This document shows, piece after piece, positions 1 to 7,785 of a stretch of DNA of 64,000 bases (positions are counted from its first letter, which is position 1; each line of letters opens with the position of its first letter). A program made the translations under genes and the position numbers. Location: the NCBI GenBank assembly GCA_036563245.1, contig DATCMU010000031.1, positions 9,184 through 73,183 on the forward strand, given 5' to 3'. The DNA comes from DATCMU01 sp036563245. GTDB taxonomy: Bacteria; Pseudomonadota; Alphaproteobacteria; Rhizobiales; Devosiaceae. The notes beneath the pieces are model-generated. The model ran no database searches. It saw only the letters and a program-made list of their open reading frames with translations, and was not told where the DNA came from.

Positions 1-43
1 GCGACAGGACGGCGGTGCTGACAACCGGAACGATACGGGACAT
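1..43 (-). CDS. 5' end of a gene for a probable secreted protein (partial)
   Basis: On the minus strand an ATG at 43-41 is preceded at good spacing by a strong ribosome site (GGAGGAAGAA). It opens a frame MSRIVPVVSTAVLS that runs off the left edge. The short basic start followed by small hydrophobic residues resembles the beginning of a signal peptide. Only 14 codons are visible, so no function can be given. The ribosome site is the main support that this is a real gene start. Confidence 0.55.
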   Translation of the reverse strand, partial: MSRIVPVVSTAVLS

Positions 44-197
44 TTCTTCCTCCGGACACACGGGTCGGACCTGAGCGATCCAGAGGATTTATGGTCGATT
101 AAGGTTAATGTTCCGCTAAGCGTGGGCAGGAAGCCAATCCTGTCGGCAATGGCTTGCGATCGCAATCGATTGCCGGCAGACAGCCGCCATTTTCGGC

Positions 198-1574
198 TCA
201 GCGGGCTGCGGCGCTCTGGTTGCGCGGCGGCCGTTGCGCCCGGATTTCCTCGGCAACCAGAAATGCCAGCTCCAGGGCCTGGCTGGCGTTCAACCGAGGG
301 TCGCAATGGGTGTGATAGCGATCCGACAGGGCTTCCTCGGTCACCGCAGAAACGCCGCCGACGCATTCGGTCACGTCCTTGCCGGTCATCTCCACATGGA
401 TGCCGCCCGCATAGCTGCCCATTTCGCGGTGCACGTCGAAGAAGCTCTTGACCTCGGAAAGGACCCGGTCGAACGGACGGGTCTTGTAGCCCGTCGTTGC
501 CTTGATGGTGTTGCCATGCATGGGATCGCTGCACCAGACGACGGTGCGCCCTTCGCGCTGCACGGTCTCGATCAGGCGCGGCAGGTGCTCGATTACCTTG
601 TCCGAACCGAAGCGCGTGATCAGGGTGAGCCTGCCAGCCTCGTCTTCGGGGTTCAGCCTGTCGATCAGGCGCAAAAGATCGTCATTGCTCAGGGACGGTC
701 CGCATTTGAGCCCGATGGGATTGCGGATACCGGAGAAGTACTCGACATGCGCGCCATTCGGATCGCGCGTGCGATCGCCGATCCAGACCATGTGTCCCGA
801 GGTCGCGTACCAGTCGCCCGAGATCGAATCCCGACGGGTCAGCGCTTCCTCATAGCCAAGAAGGAGAGCCTCGTGGCTGGTGAAGAACTTGGTTTCGCGC
901 AAGGCGGGGGTATTGCCCGGCGTGATACCGAGGGCGCGCATGAAGTCGATGGCCTCGTCGATCTTTTGCGCCAGTTCCTCGTATTTGGGGTACCAGTTGC
1001 TGTCCTTCATGAACCCCATGGTCCATTCATGCACGCGCGTCAGGTCGGCGTACCCGCCCGACGCGAAGGCGCGCAGCAGGTTCAGCGTTGCGGCCGACTG
1101 GCGATAGGCCATGAGTTGGCGATCAGGGTCGGGAACACGCGCCTCAGGCGAAAATTCGATGCCGTTGACGATGTCGCCGCGATAGGAGGGCAGTGTCTGG
1201 CCGCCCACCGTCTCGGTGTCTGACGAACGGGGCTTTGCGAACTGTCCGGCAACCCGGCCCACCTTGACCACCGGCTTGGACGCGCCATGGGTCAGCACCA
1301 CGGACATCTGGAGGAAGGCGCGGAAGAAGTCACGGATATGATCCGCGCCATGCTCGGCGAAGCTCTCGGCGCAATCGCCCCCCTGCAGAAGGAAGGCCTC
1401 GCCGCGCGCCACCTGCCCCAGATAGGTTTTGAGGTCGCGGGCCTCGCCGGCAAAAACGAGCGGAGGGAAAGTCGAAAGCTGGTTCTCGACCGCTTCGGCG
1501 CGAACCGGGTCCGGATAGACGGGGACCTGGCTGATCGGCTTGTCTCTCCAACTCCTGGGCGTCCAGCTCGTCAT
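198..1574 (-). CDS. aroG: class II 3-deoxy-7-phosphoheptulonate synthase (DAHP synthase)
   Basis: First enzyme of the shikimate pathway: condenses phosphoenolpyruvate and erythrose 4-phosphate in the cytoplasm to DAHP, feeding aromatic amino acid synthesis. The 458-residue product matches the plant/bacterial type II family from end to end (WRDKPISQVPVYPD near the start, LLQGGDCAESF around residue 65, RVAGQFAKPRS, WIGDRTR, GIRNPIGLKCGPS, WCSDPMHGN, GGIHVEMTGKDVTEC). I chose the ATG at 1574 over an upstream in-frame start because AGGAAG lies just before it and the family begins there. It stands alone, 135 bp downstream of the glutathione reductase gene on the same strand. The symbol for class II enzymes varies (aroG, aroF, aroH). 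Confidence 0.96.
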   Translation of the reverse strand: MTSWTPRSWRDKPISQVPVYPDPVRAEAVENQLSTFPPLVFAGEARDLKTYLGQVARGEAFLLQGGDCAESFAEHGADHIRDFFRAFLQMSVVLTHGASKPVVKVGRVAGQFAKPRSSDTETVGGQTLPSYRGDIVNGIEFSPEARVPDPDRQLMAYRQSAATLNLLRAFASGGYADLTRVHEWTMGFMKDSNWYPKYEELAQKIDEAIDFMRALGITPGNTPALRETKFFTSHEALLLGYEEALTRRDSISGDWYATSGHMVWIGDRTRDPNGAHVEYFSGIRNPIGLKCGPSLSNDDLLRLIDRLNPEDEAGRLTLITRFGSDKVIEHLPRLIETVQREGRTVVWCSDPMHGNTIKATTGYKTRPFDRVLSEVKSFFDVHREMGSYAGGIHVEMTGKDVTECVGGVSAVTEEALSDRYHTHCDPRLNASQALELAFLVAEEIRAQRPPRNQSAAAR

Positions 1575-1709
1575 GGCATCTTCCTGGTTCTGTCGCGGCA
1601 ACCCGGCTCGCATGCCGGGCGTCAGCCGGGGCGGTCTACCAAGGCTTGGTGTGCGTGCCAAGCAGCAAATGCCCGGCACGCGGCGCGCGCCTCCCCGGTT
1701 TGCCCCAGA

Positions 1710-3095
1710 TTACGCCTGATCCAGCCGCACGCCGTCCCGGTAGCGATGGCTCGGGGCCTTGAAGGTCACCAGTTCCTCGGCGGCGGTGGGATGAACGGCG
1801 ATCGCGCGGTCGAAATCGGCCTTGGTCGCGCCCATGGCGAAAGGCACGGCGACGAGCTGGATCATTTCCGCAGCGCCGGGGCCGTGAATGTGGCAGGCGA
1901 CGACCTTGCCCCCATCAGCCTCGGTAATCAGCTTCATCATCATGCGCTCCGTCCTGTCCGAGAGCGTGTTCATCATCGGACGGAACCGGGCAACATAGAC
2001 GTCAAGGGCCTTGCCGGTCGCGGCTGCCGCCTCCTCGGTCGGCCCGATGGTCCCCAGCTCCGGCTCGGAGAATACCGCTGTCGGTATCAAGGAATAGTCG
2101 AGGCTGGTGGGGTTGTCGTTGAACAGGGTCTCCGCCACCGCAGCACCTTCGCGGATTGCGACCGGAGTGAGCGCGGCGCGGTTCGTCACATCGCCAACGG
2201 CGAAGATGCTCGGGCAGGTCGTGCGCGAATACGCGTCCACCACGATGGCGCCGCGCGGCCCCAATTCTACGCCAACGCCTTCAAGACCGAGATTTTCCAC
2301 ATTCGGGACGCGCCCGGTCGCCGTCATCATCGCACCGAACACGCGCGCGTCGCCATCGGCAAACACCGCCCGGATGCGGTCGTGCACCTGTTCCACCCGC
2401 TCCACGGTATTGCCGTACAAGAGTTCGATGCCGCGTGCGCGCAAGCCGGTTTCAAGCCCCTCGCGCAGGTCGCCGTCGAAGCCGCGCAGGATGCGGTCGC
2501 CGCGGTAGACCAGCGTCGTCTTGACACCGAGCCCGGCGAAAATGGTGGCAAACTCGACCGCGATATAACCGCCGCCCTCGATCAGGATAGAGGCGGGCAA
2601 GCGTTCGAGATGGAATGCCTCTTCCGAAGTGATGACCAGATCCCTGCCCTGTATTCCCGGACGGTAGGGCCGCCCGCCGGTCGCAACCAGGATGTGGCCG
2701 GCCTCGTATTCGACACCTGAATTGACCAGCCGCACCGTATTGGGGCCGGTGATCACCGCGCGGTCGCGCACGAGTTCGGCGCCGGCCGCCTCAAGACCCG
2801 ACACGTAGGCGTTTTCAAGCCGGTCGATCTCCTTGTCCTTGTTGGCCAGCAGGGTTGCCCAGTCGAAGCGCGCATCGACCTGCCAGCCGAAACTGCGCGC
2901 GATATCGAAACTGTCCGCGAAGCGGCTGGCATAGACAAACAGCTTCTTGGGCACGCAGCCACGGATCACGCAGGTCCCGCCGACGCGATATTCCTCGACA
3001 ATGGTGACCTTCGCGCCATAGCGCGCCGCCATTCGAGCCGCCCTGACGCCGCCCGATCCGGCACCGATCACCACGAGATCCCGTTTTTGCGTCAC
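1710..3095 (-). CDS. gor: glutathione-disulfide reductase
   Basis: NADPH-dependent flavoenzyme that reduces glutathione disulfide in the cytoplasm. The FAD site is at residues 10-16 (IGAGSGG), the redox-active disulfide is C42/C47 in GTCVIRGCVPKK, and the NADPH domain carries GGGYIAVEFA with the following RGDRILRGFD loop. The C-terminal dimer interface has the catalytic HPTAAEE. The start is read as GTG at 3095: GGAGG sits five bases upstream, whereas the longer open frame adds 29 residues unlike the family. The resulting 461 residues fit bacterial Gor. Its own 5' region holds the terminator of the upstream DUF2059 gene, so it should have a separate promoter. Confidence 0.95.
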   Translation of the reverse strand: MTQKRDLVVIGAGSGGVRAARMAARYGAKVTIVEEYRVGGTCVIRGCVPKKLFVYASRFADSFDIARSFGWQVDARFDWATLLANKDKEIDRLENAYVSGLEAAGAELVRDRAVITGPNTVRLVNSGVEYEAGHILVATGGRPYRPGIQGRDLVITSEEAFHLERLPASILIEGGGYIAVEFATIFAGLGVKTTLVYRGDRILRGFDGDLREGLETGLRARGIELLYGNTVERVEQVHDRIRAVFADGDARVFGAMMTATGRVPNVENLGLEGVGVELGPRGAIVVDAYSRTTCPSIFAVGDVTNRAALTPVAIREGAAVAETLFNDNPTSLDYSLIPTAVFSEPELGTIGPTEEAAAATGKALDVYVARFRPMMNTLSDRTERMMMKLITEADGGKVVACHIHGPGAAEMIQLVAVPFAMGATKADFDRAIAVHPTAAEELVTFKAPSHRYRDGVRLDQA

Positions 3096-3165
3096 AGAGG
3101 CCTCCGGAAGAAGTTCTGGCGCACACGCGCCGGAGCCAGAAGGAAAGATGTGGGCCGGATCGCAC

Positions 3166-3193
3166 AAAAAAAGACCCCGCACAAGGCGGGGTC
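3166..3193 (-). terminator. rho-independent terminator after the DUF2059 gene
   Basis: An 8-bp perfect stem (GACCCCGC paired with GCGGGGTC) with a 5-base loop is followed, reading on the minus strand, by seven T residues. It lies 36 bp past the DUF2059 stop and ends rpiA/DUF2059 transcription ahead of gor. Confidence 0.88.
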
Positions 3194-3229
3194 CGTCAAC
3201 TTGGAGTGATGGGCGATTGAATCGCCCGG

Positions 3230-3775
3230 CTAGAGCTTGACGCCCTCGGCTTCGAGCTCGGCCTTGACCTTGGCGTAGAACTCGGTCCGCAGGTTGTTGC
3301 GGAAGACGGTCAACACCGCCTCGAGTTCGGAATTGATGGCCTTGTTCTGGGCGGAGAGCTTCTTGCCCACGTCGGATGAATAGAAATCGACGATCTGCTG
3401 GAGTTCATCCTTGGTGAACCGCAAGGCATAGACCCGGGCGAACTTGTCCATCAGGTCGTTCTTGGACGGGATGTAGCTGTCGAGAACCTTGGTGATGGCA
3501 TTCTTGGCCTTCTCGCCAATGTCGGGATTGGTGCGCATCACCGTGCGCATCGTCTCGATCGCCGTCTGGCCCATGGTGTTTTCGAACACCTTCGCGGTGT
3601 CGGTCAGTTCGACATACTTGTGCGCGAGGGCAAGCTGGTCGGGCGAGACTTCCTGCGCCACCGTTGCGGGGGCCGGCGTCTTGTTGTCCTGGGCTTGCGC
3701 GGCGATCGCGGGCACAAGTGCCACGGCAGCCACAACCGCGATGATGGCCGGTCTGATGTGCGAAGTGCGAATCAT
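3230..3775 (-). CDS. secreted DUF2059 domain protein
   Basis: A 181-residue protein with a clear signal peptide (MIRTSHIRPAIIAVVAAVAL, cleavage near AAQAQ). The mature part matches DUF2059: two helical segments with the typical FTKDELQQIVDFYSSDVGKK stretch around residues 115-135. The family is widespread in alphaproteobacteria and its role is not established; it is expected in the periplasm. A GTG at 3823 overlapping the rpiA stop is possible, but it would put 16 polar residues in front of the signal peptide, so I prefer the ATG at 3775. It lies directly downstream of rpiA and is followed by a strong terminator, so the two are probably co-transcribed. Confidence 0.85.
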   Translation of the reverse strand: MIRTSHIRPAIIAVVAAVALVPAIAAQAQDNKTPAPATVAQEVSPDQLALAHKYVELTDTAKVFENTMGQTAIETMRTVMRTNPDIGEKAKNAITKVLDSYIPSKNDLMDKFARVYALRFTKDELQQIVDFYSSDVGKKLSAQNKAINSELEAVLTVFRNNLRTEFYAKVKAELEAEGVKL

Positions 3776-3819
3776 GAGACTTGTCGTCCCCCTATGATTG
3801 GGAATCGTTGAACGCTCGT

Positions 3820-4512
3820 TCACGCGACCCGTTTCTCGACGCCTTGCGGCCCCGCAATATAGGCCGCTTCACATAGGCCAAGAAAGAGCCCGTGCTGAAC
3901 CACGCCGGGCACGTCCAGAAGCGCCCGGGACACGGCTTGTGCATTGGAAATGCGGCCAAAAGATGCATCGAAGATCAGGTGTCCGCCATCGGTGAGGAAG
4001 GGTTGGCCATCCCTTGAGCGGCGCTGTGCGAGCCCCCCTTGTGCACCGTGTTCGCGCATGACCTGCTCGATGGCGCGCGCCGTGGAGCCGGCGCCAAACC
4101 GGTTCACCTCGACCGGCAATGGAAACCGCCCAAGCGTTGCGACAAGCTTGCCCGCGTCGGCGATCACCACCATGCGCTTCGACGCAGCGGCAACGATCTT
4201 CTCGCGCAAAAGGGCACCGCCGCCACCCTTGATCAGGGCCAGGCCGGGCCCGATCTCATCGGCGCCGTCCACGGTCAGGTCCAGTTCGGGCAGGTCCTCG
4301 AGCGTGCTGAGCGGAATATTGAGCCGTCGCGCCTGTTCAGCCGTCGCTTCCGAAGTGGGCACGCATATGCATTGGAAGCCTTCGGCCACCCTCTTGCCCA
4401 GCAGATCCACGAATTCCGCCGCCGTGGACCCGGTGCCAAGCCCGAGGCGCATGCCGGGCCGCAACTCGGCCATCGCTGCCGCCGCGGCGTCGCGTTTGAG
4501 GTTTGCGCTCAT
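3820..4512 (-). CDS. rpiA: ribose-5-phosphate isomerase A
   Basis: Interconverts ribose 5-phosphate and ribulose 5-phosphate in the pentose phosphate pathway. The 230-residue product has the family hallmarks: LGLGTGSTAAEFVDLLG near residues 24-40 (phosphate binding), the catalytic region DLTVDGADEIGPGLALIKGGGGALLREKIVA split over two strands, and the C-terminal GVVQHGLFLGLCEAAYI. The start ATG at 4512 follows a GGGGGG ribosome site. It is the first gene of a unit with the DUF2059 gene. Confidence 0.96.
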   Translation of the reverse strand: MSANLKRDAAAAAMAELRPGMRLGLGTGSTAAEFVDLLGKRVAEGFQCICVPTSEATAEQARRLNIPLSTLEDLPELDLTVDGADEIGPGLALIKGGGGALLREKIVAAASKRMVVIADAGKLVATLGRFPLPVEVNRFGAGSTARAIEQVMREHGAQGGLAQRRSRDGQPFLTDGGHLIFDASFGRISNAQAVSRALLDVPGVVQHGLFLGLCEAAYIAGPQGVEKRVA

Positions 4513-4775
4513 GGTTGCCCCCCCGGGATGGACACGCCGGCTACCCGGCACCGCCCTGCTATTCGCGCAATTGTGACCTGTCAACGGTTCGCATTTCAGC
4601 AACAGGCTTACCAAGTGTAACGAGACGGCAACACTTCACAGTACAATAATCGCATTGCGCGAGGCTTTCGGCCATGCCGCTTTGCCGCCGCGCTGAAAAT
4701 CGCTAAAAATAACCGGTCGAGTCCGGCGCTCTTGACTTGCCGTGCTCATGTTGTCCCAGGGGCTGAGACATACAC

Positions 4776-5369
4776 ATGAAGTTTTCCGCAGTAGTCCGCA
4801 CAATCATTCTGGCCGCGATGGCGCTTGCAATATCGGCGATGCCGGTAATGGCAGCCCGGGTTTACAACCCCGATACCAATACGTGGGAGGAAAAGGCCGC
4901 CGTTACCCGCAAGGGCATCAGCTACAAGCCGATCCCGCGCACGGTCGTCGACTATGCCACCAAATATGCCGCAGGCACGATCGTCGTGGAGACCAGCGAG
5001 CGCCGGCTGTATTTCGTGCTCGGCGACGGCAAGGCGCTGCGCTACGGCATTGGCGTGGGTCGTGACGGCTTCCGCTGGTCTGGAACCAACAGGATTTCGC
5101 GCAAGGCCGAATGGCCGGGCTGGACGCCGCCGGCAGAAATGCGCAAGCGCGTGCCGGGCCTGCCTGCGTACATGCCTGGCGGGCCGGACAATCCGCTTGG
5201 CGCGCGCGCGCTCTATATCGGCGCGACGCTTTACCGCCTGCACGGCACCTCCGAACCCTGGACGATCGGACAGGCCGTCTCGTCGGGCTGTATCCGGCTC
5301 ACCAATGACGACATCATCGACCTCTATGAACGCGCCAAGGTCGGGGCGATGGTCGTCGTACGCCAGTAA
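4776..5369 (+). CDS. secreted L,D-transpeptidase (YkuD/ErfK family)
   Basis: Periplasmic cysteine transpeptidase expected to form 3-3 cross-links in peptidoglycan or to attach proteins to it. It has a signal peptide at residues 1-26 (cleavage near VMAARV) and a single YkuD domain. The catalytic signature is complete: H156 in LHGTSEPWTIG and C172 in SSGCIRL. The 197-residue length is usual for the short Rhizobiales enzymes. It stands alone between divergent rpiA and downstream moaA, with about 260 bp of noncoding sequence upstream for its promoter. Which cross-linking or attachment reaction it performs cannot be told from sequence. Confidence 0.93.
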   Translation: MKFSAVVRTIILAAMALAISAMPVMAARVYNPDTNTWEEKAAVTRKGISYKPIPRTVVDYATKYAAGTIVVETSERRLYFVLGDGKALRYGIGVGRDGFRWSGTNRISRKAEWPGWTPPAEMRKRVPGLPAYMPGGPDNPLGARALYIGATLYRLHGTSEPWTIGQAVSSGCIRLTNDDIIDLYERAKVGAMVVVRQ

Positions 5370-5475
5370 TTCGGTTCTACTGACGCAAGTTGCGAGGGGA
5401 TCGGGCGGCAACGTTCGGTCCCCTGCTCATTTCGATGGGCTGGCGGTCGCCGCAAAGAAACGTTAGGCTGCGCTA

Positions 5476-6519
5476 ATGAACCGCATCGACACCACAGGAC
5501 GCGAACCCGCTGAGACCGCTCCGGCCAGACCGCTGGTCGACCGGTTCGGCCGCCATGTCACCTATCTGCGGATCTCGGTGACCGATCGATGCGACTTCCG
5601 CTGCACCTATTGCATGGCGGAGGAGATGACCTTCCTGCCAAAGCGCGATGTGCTCTCTTTCGAGGAGATCGATACCATCGCCTCGGCATTTGTCGCGCGG
5701 GGCGTGCGCAAGCTGCGCCTGACGGGCGGCGAGCCACTGGTGAGGCGTGATATCATGCGCCTGTTCAAGGCGTTGTCGCGGCATCTGGATGCAGGAGCGC
5801 TGGACGAGCTGACCCTGACCACCAATGGCAGTCAGTTGGCCCGGTTCGCGGGTGAACTTGCGCGCCTCGGCGTGAAACGGGTGAACGTTTCGCTGGATAG
5901 CCTGGACGCGGATCGCTTCACGCGCATCACGCGACGCGGGCGGCTCGATCAGGTGCTGGGCGGAATCGATGCCGCCGCGGATGCGGGCCTCAAGGTCAAG
6001 ATCAACATGGTTGCCCTGCGCGGTTTCAACGACGATGAAATCGTCCCCATGATGCGCTGGGCGCACGGTCGCGGCTTCGGACTGACGCTGATCGAGGAGA
6101 TGCCGCTGGGCGAGGTCGATTTCGACCGGGTGGGCAGTTACCTGCCGCTCAGCGAGGTGCGCGACATGCTGGCCGGGCAATTCACGCTCGAACCGCTACC
6201 GTTGCGCACAGGTGGACCGGCCCGCTATGCCCGTATCGCGGAAACCGGCGGCACTATCGGTTTCATCACGCCGATGACGCACAATTTTTGCGAGGGCTGC
6301 AATCGGGTGCGCCTTACCGCCACCGGCGAGCTCTACATGTGCCTGGGGCAGGAAGACAAGGTGAACCTGCGCGAGGCCCTTCGCGCCGGCGGCCCGACCG
6401 GCCTCGACGCCGCGCTCGACAAGGCGATGTTCCTGAAGCCAAAGGGTCATGATTTCGTCGTCGACCGCGACCATCCGGAACCCGCGGTGTCGCGCCACAT
6501 GTCGGTGACCGGCGGCTGA
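5476..6519 (+). CDS. moaA: GTP 3',8-cyclase MoaA (molybdenum cofactor biosynthesis)
   Basis: Radical SAM enzyme that, with MoaC, makes cyclic pyranopterin monophosphate from GTP, the first step of molybdopterin synthesis. The N-terminal SAM cluster is C39-x3-C43-x2-C46 in TDRCDFRCTYCMAEE; the second cluster lies in FCEGCNRVRL with a further cysteine in LYMCLG. The protein ends in Gly-Gly, the conserved tail that reaches into the active site. The 347-residue length is normal. No other moa genes are in the window. It ends 18 bp from the convergent Lrp gene. Confidence 0.97.
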   Translation: MNRIDTTGREPAETAPARPLVDRFGRHVTYLRISVTDRCDFRCTYCMAEEMTFLPKRDVLSFEEIDTIASAFVARGVRKLRLTGGEPLVRRDIMRLFKALSRHLDAGALDELTLTTNGSQLARFAGELARLGVKRVNVSLDSLDADRFTRITRRGRLDQVLGGIDAAADAGLKVKINMVALRGFNDDEIVPMMRWAHGRGFGLTLIEEMPLGEVDFDRVGSYLPLSEVRDMLAGQFTLEPLPLRTGGPARYARIAETGGTIGFITPMTHNFCEGCNRVRLTATGELYMCLGQEDKVNLREALRAGGPTGLDAALDKAMFLKPKGHDFVVDRDHPEPAVSRHMSVTGG

Positions 6520-6537
6520 CGCTCGGGCAGGCCGCCC

Positions 6538-7017
6538 TCAGCCGTCCTTGATTACCGCATATTCCAGCGGCAGGGCCGTCGTGTACTTGATCTGCTCCAT
6601 GGCAAAGGACGAACTGACGTCGGACAGCGAAATCTTTGCGATAAGCTGCTTGTAGAATGCGTCATAGGCGGCGATATCGGGCACCACGACCCTTATCAGG
6701 TAGTCCACCTCGCCGCTCATGCGGTAGAATTCCACAACCTCGGAGAAATCCTCCACGATTGCGGCGAACTTTCGCAGCCAGGAATCGTTGTGTTCATTGG
6801 TCCGGACGGCCATGAATACAGTGACGCCGGCATTGACCTTGAACGGGTCGAGCACGGCAACCCGTCGCTTGATGACGCCGTCCTCTTCCATCTTCTGAAT
6901 GCGCCGCCAGCACGGTGTGGTAGACAGGCCGACCTTCCGACCGACTTCGGCGACTGGCGTGGTGGCATCCTTTTGCAGCAAAGCGAGAATCTTGCGATCG
7001 ATCTGATCGAGCGCCAT
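6538..7017 (-). CDS. Lrp/AsnC family transcriptional regulator
   Basis: A 159-residue one-domain-pair regulator. An N-terminal winged helix-turn-helix (TPVAEVGRKVGLSTTPCWRR, residues about 22-42) is followed by a ligand-sensing RAM domain with the typical GEVDYLIRVVVPDIAAYDAF core. The ATG at 7017 precedes MALDQIDRKILALLQ, the usual start of the family. Several in-frame upstream codons are open but unlike the family. Effector and targets are not known. A 22-bp palindrome lies 46-67 bases upstream of its start. The SNase gene lies upstream on the same strand. Confidence 0.92.
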   Translation of the reverse strand: MALDQIDRKILALLQKDATTPVAEVGRKVGLSTTPCWRRIQKMEEDGVIKRRVAVLDPFKVNAGVTVFMAVRTNEHNDSWLRKFAAIVEDFSEVVEFYRMSGEVDYLIRVVVPDIAAYDAFYKQLIAKISLSDVSSSFAMEQIKYTTALPLEYAVIKDG

Positions 7018-7062
7018 GCGAGCCCCATAGATAAAAATTTCGACAACTGAACCGGATTCATG

Positions 7063-7084
7063 GGGGAAATTGGCAAATTTCCCC
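7063..7084. promoter_or_regulatory. palindrome upstream of the Lrp-type gene (possible operator)
   Basis: Two perfect 9-base arms (GGGGAAATT and AATTTCCCC) flank a 4-base centre, with an A/T-rich core. It lies between the SNase stop and the Lrp start, both on the minus strand. No T tract follows on either strand, so a terminator is less likely than a protein-binding site, for example for autoregulation. This is inference only. Confidence 0.4.
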
Positions 7085-7121
7085 ACTCGGGCGCGGATTC
7101 AAGGCCCCTTCATTCCAAATG

Positions 7122-7685
7122 TCAACTCCCGAGCAGCGACCTTATCCAGTCCAGGACATTTTGTTGCGGGCCTGCCATGGCGTGCCCCTGCCGCCAGGCC
7201 CGCGGATCGACGAATTCGCCGCCCCAGATACCCCTTGAGGCCACCCGGGCGCGCAATTCGACCGAAAGATATTCGTCGCGCGCGACCGCCAGCCCCTCGC
7301 TCACCATCAGGGCCGACAGATCGCGGCCCGCGCTGGTGCAGTGCGCCAGTATGCGGCCATATCGGTCGTGACCTTCAGGCCGGCATATGGTTTCCGCGCG
7401 GCGAATTGCCTGAGCCAGCCGCTCGCTGGCTGCCCTGCCACATGTCCAGTCGCCACTGGGGCGATGGCATGTCTGGTCGCTTTCGGGCGCGTCAATTCCT
7501 AACAGCCGCACCCTTTTCCCAGCCAATGCGAGGGTATCCCCATCCACCGCAGTAGCGAAGCCGGAGAGGTCGGCACCACGATCCTCGGGCACCAGCGCGA
7601 GCCAAGCAGCACCGGCCATTGCGGCCCCTGCGAGCATCACACGGAATGCCTGTGGAAAGCGTGTTTTCGCGTACCAATGCACCAT
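7122..7685 (-). CDS. membrane-anchored or secreted staphylococcal nuclease-like protein
   Basis: A 187-residue SNase-fold (OB-fold) protein with an N-terminal hydrophobic segment (residues about 10-30), so it acts outside the cytoplasm. Nuclease motifs are present: VDGDTLALAGKRVRLLGIDA (metal Asp and the first catalytic Arg), PESDQTC, and DRYGRILAHC. The LMVSEGLAVARDEY and ASRGIWGGEF stretches are also typical. Such proteins are common in Rhizobiales and are usually called thermonuclease family. The substrate is assumed to be nucleic acid. The start at 7685 (MVHWYAKTRF) gives a basic N-terminus ahead of the membrane segment. Confidence 0.88.
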   Translation of the reverse strand: MVHWYAKTRFPQAFRVMLAGAAMAGAAWLALVPEDRGADLSGFATAVDGDTLALAGKRVRLLGIDAPESDQTCHRPSGDWTCGRAASERLAQAIRRAETICRPEGHDRYGRILAHCTSAGRDLSALMVSEGLAVARDEYLSVELRARVASRGIWGGEFVDPRAWRQGHAMAGPQQNVLDWIRSLLGS

Positions 7686-7785
7686 GTCTGCGCAACCCCC
7701 TGTTAACCACAAACTTTTAGGCTTGGCGCCGAGCGTCGCGGAGTCCCGCTACATCTCCGCATAGAGTAGTACAACGAGTAACCTG

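Noticed and set aside
3776..3823. GTG start for the DUF2059 protein overlapping rpiA
   Set aside because: It would place 16 polar residues before an otherwise perfect signal peptide; ATG at 3775 is preferred.
7703..7717. Full CtrA site (TTAA-N7-TTAA) upstream of the kinase at 7786
   Set aside because: Only one half-site fits; the second reads CTTT.
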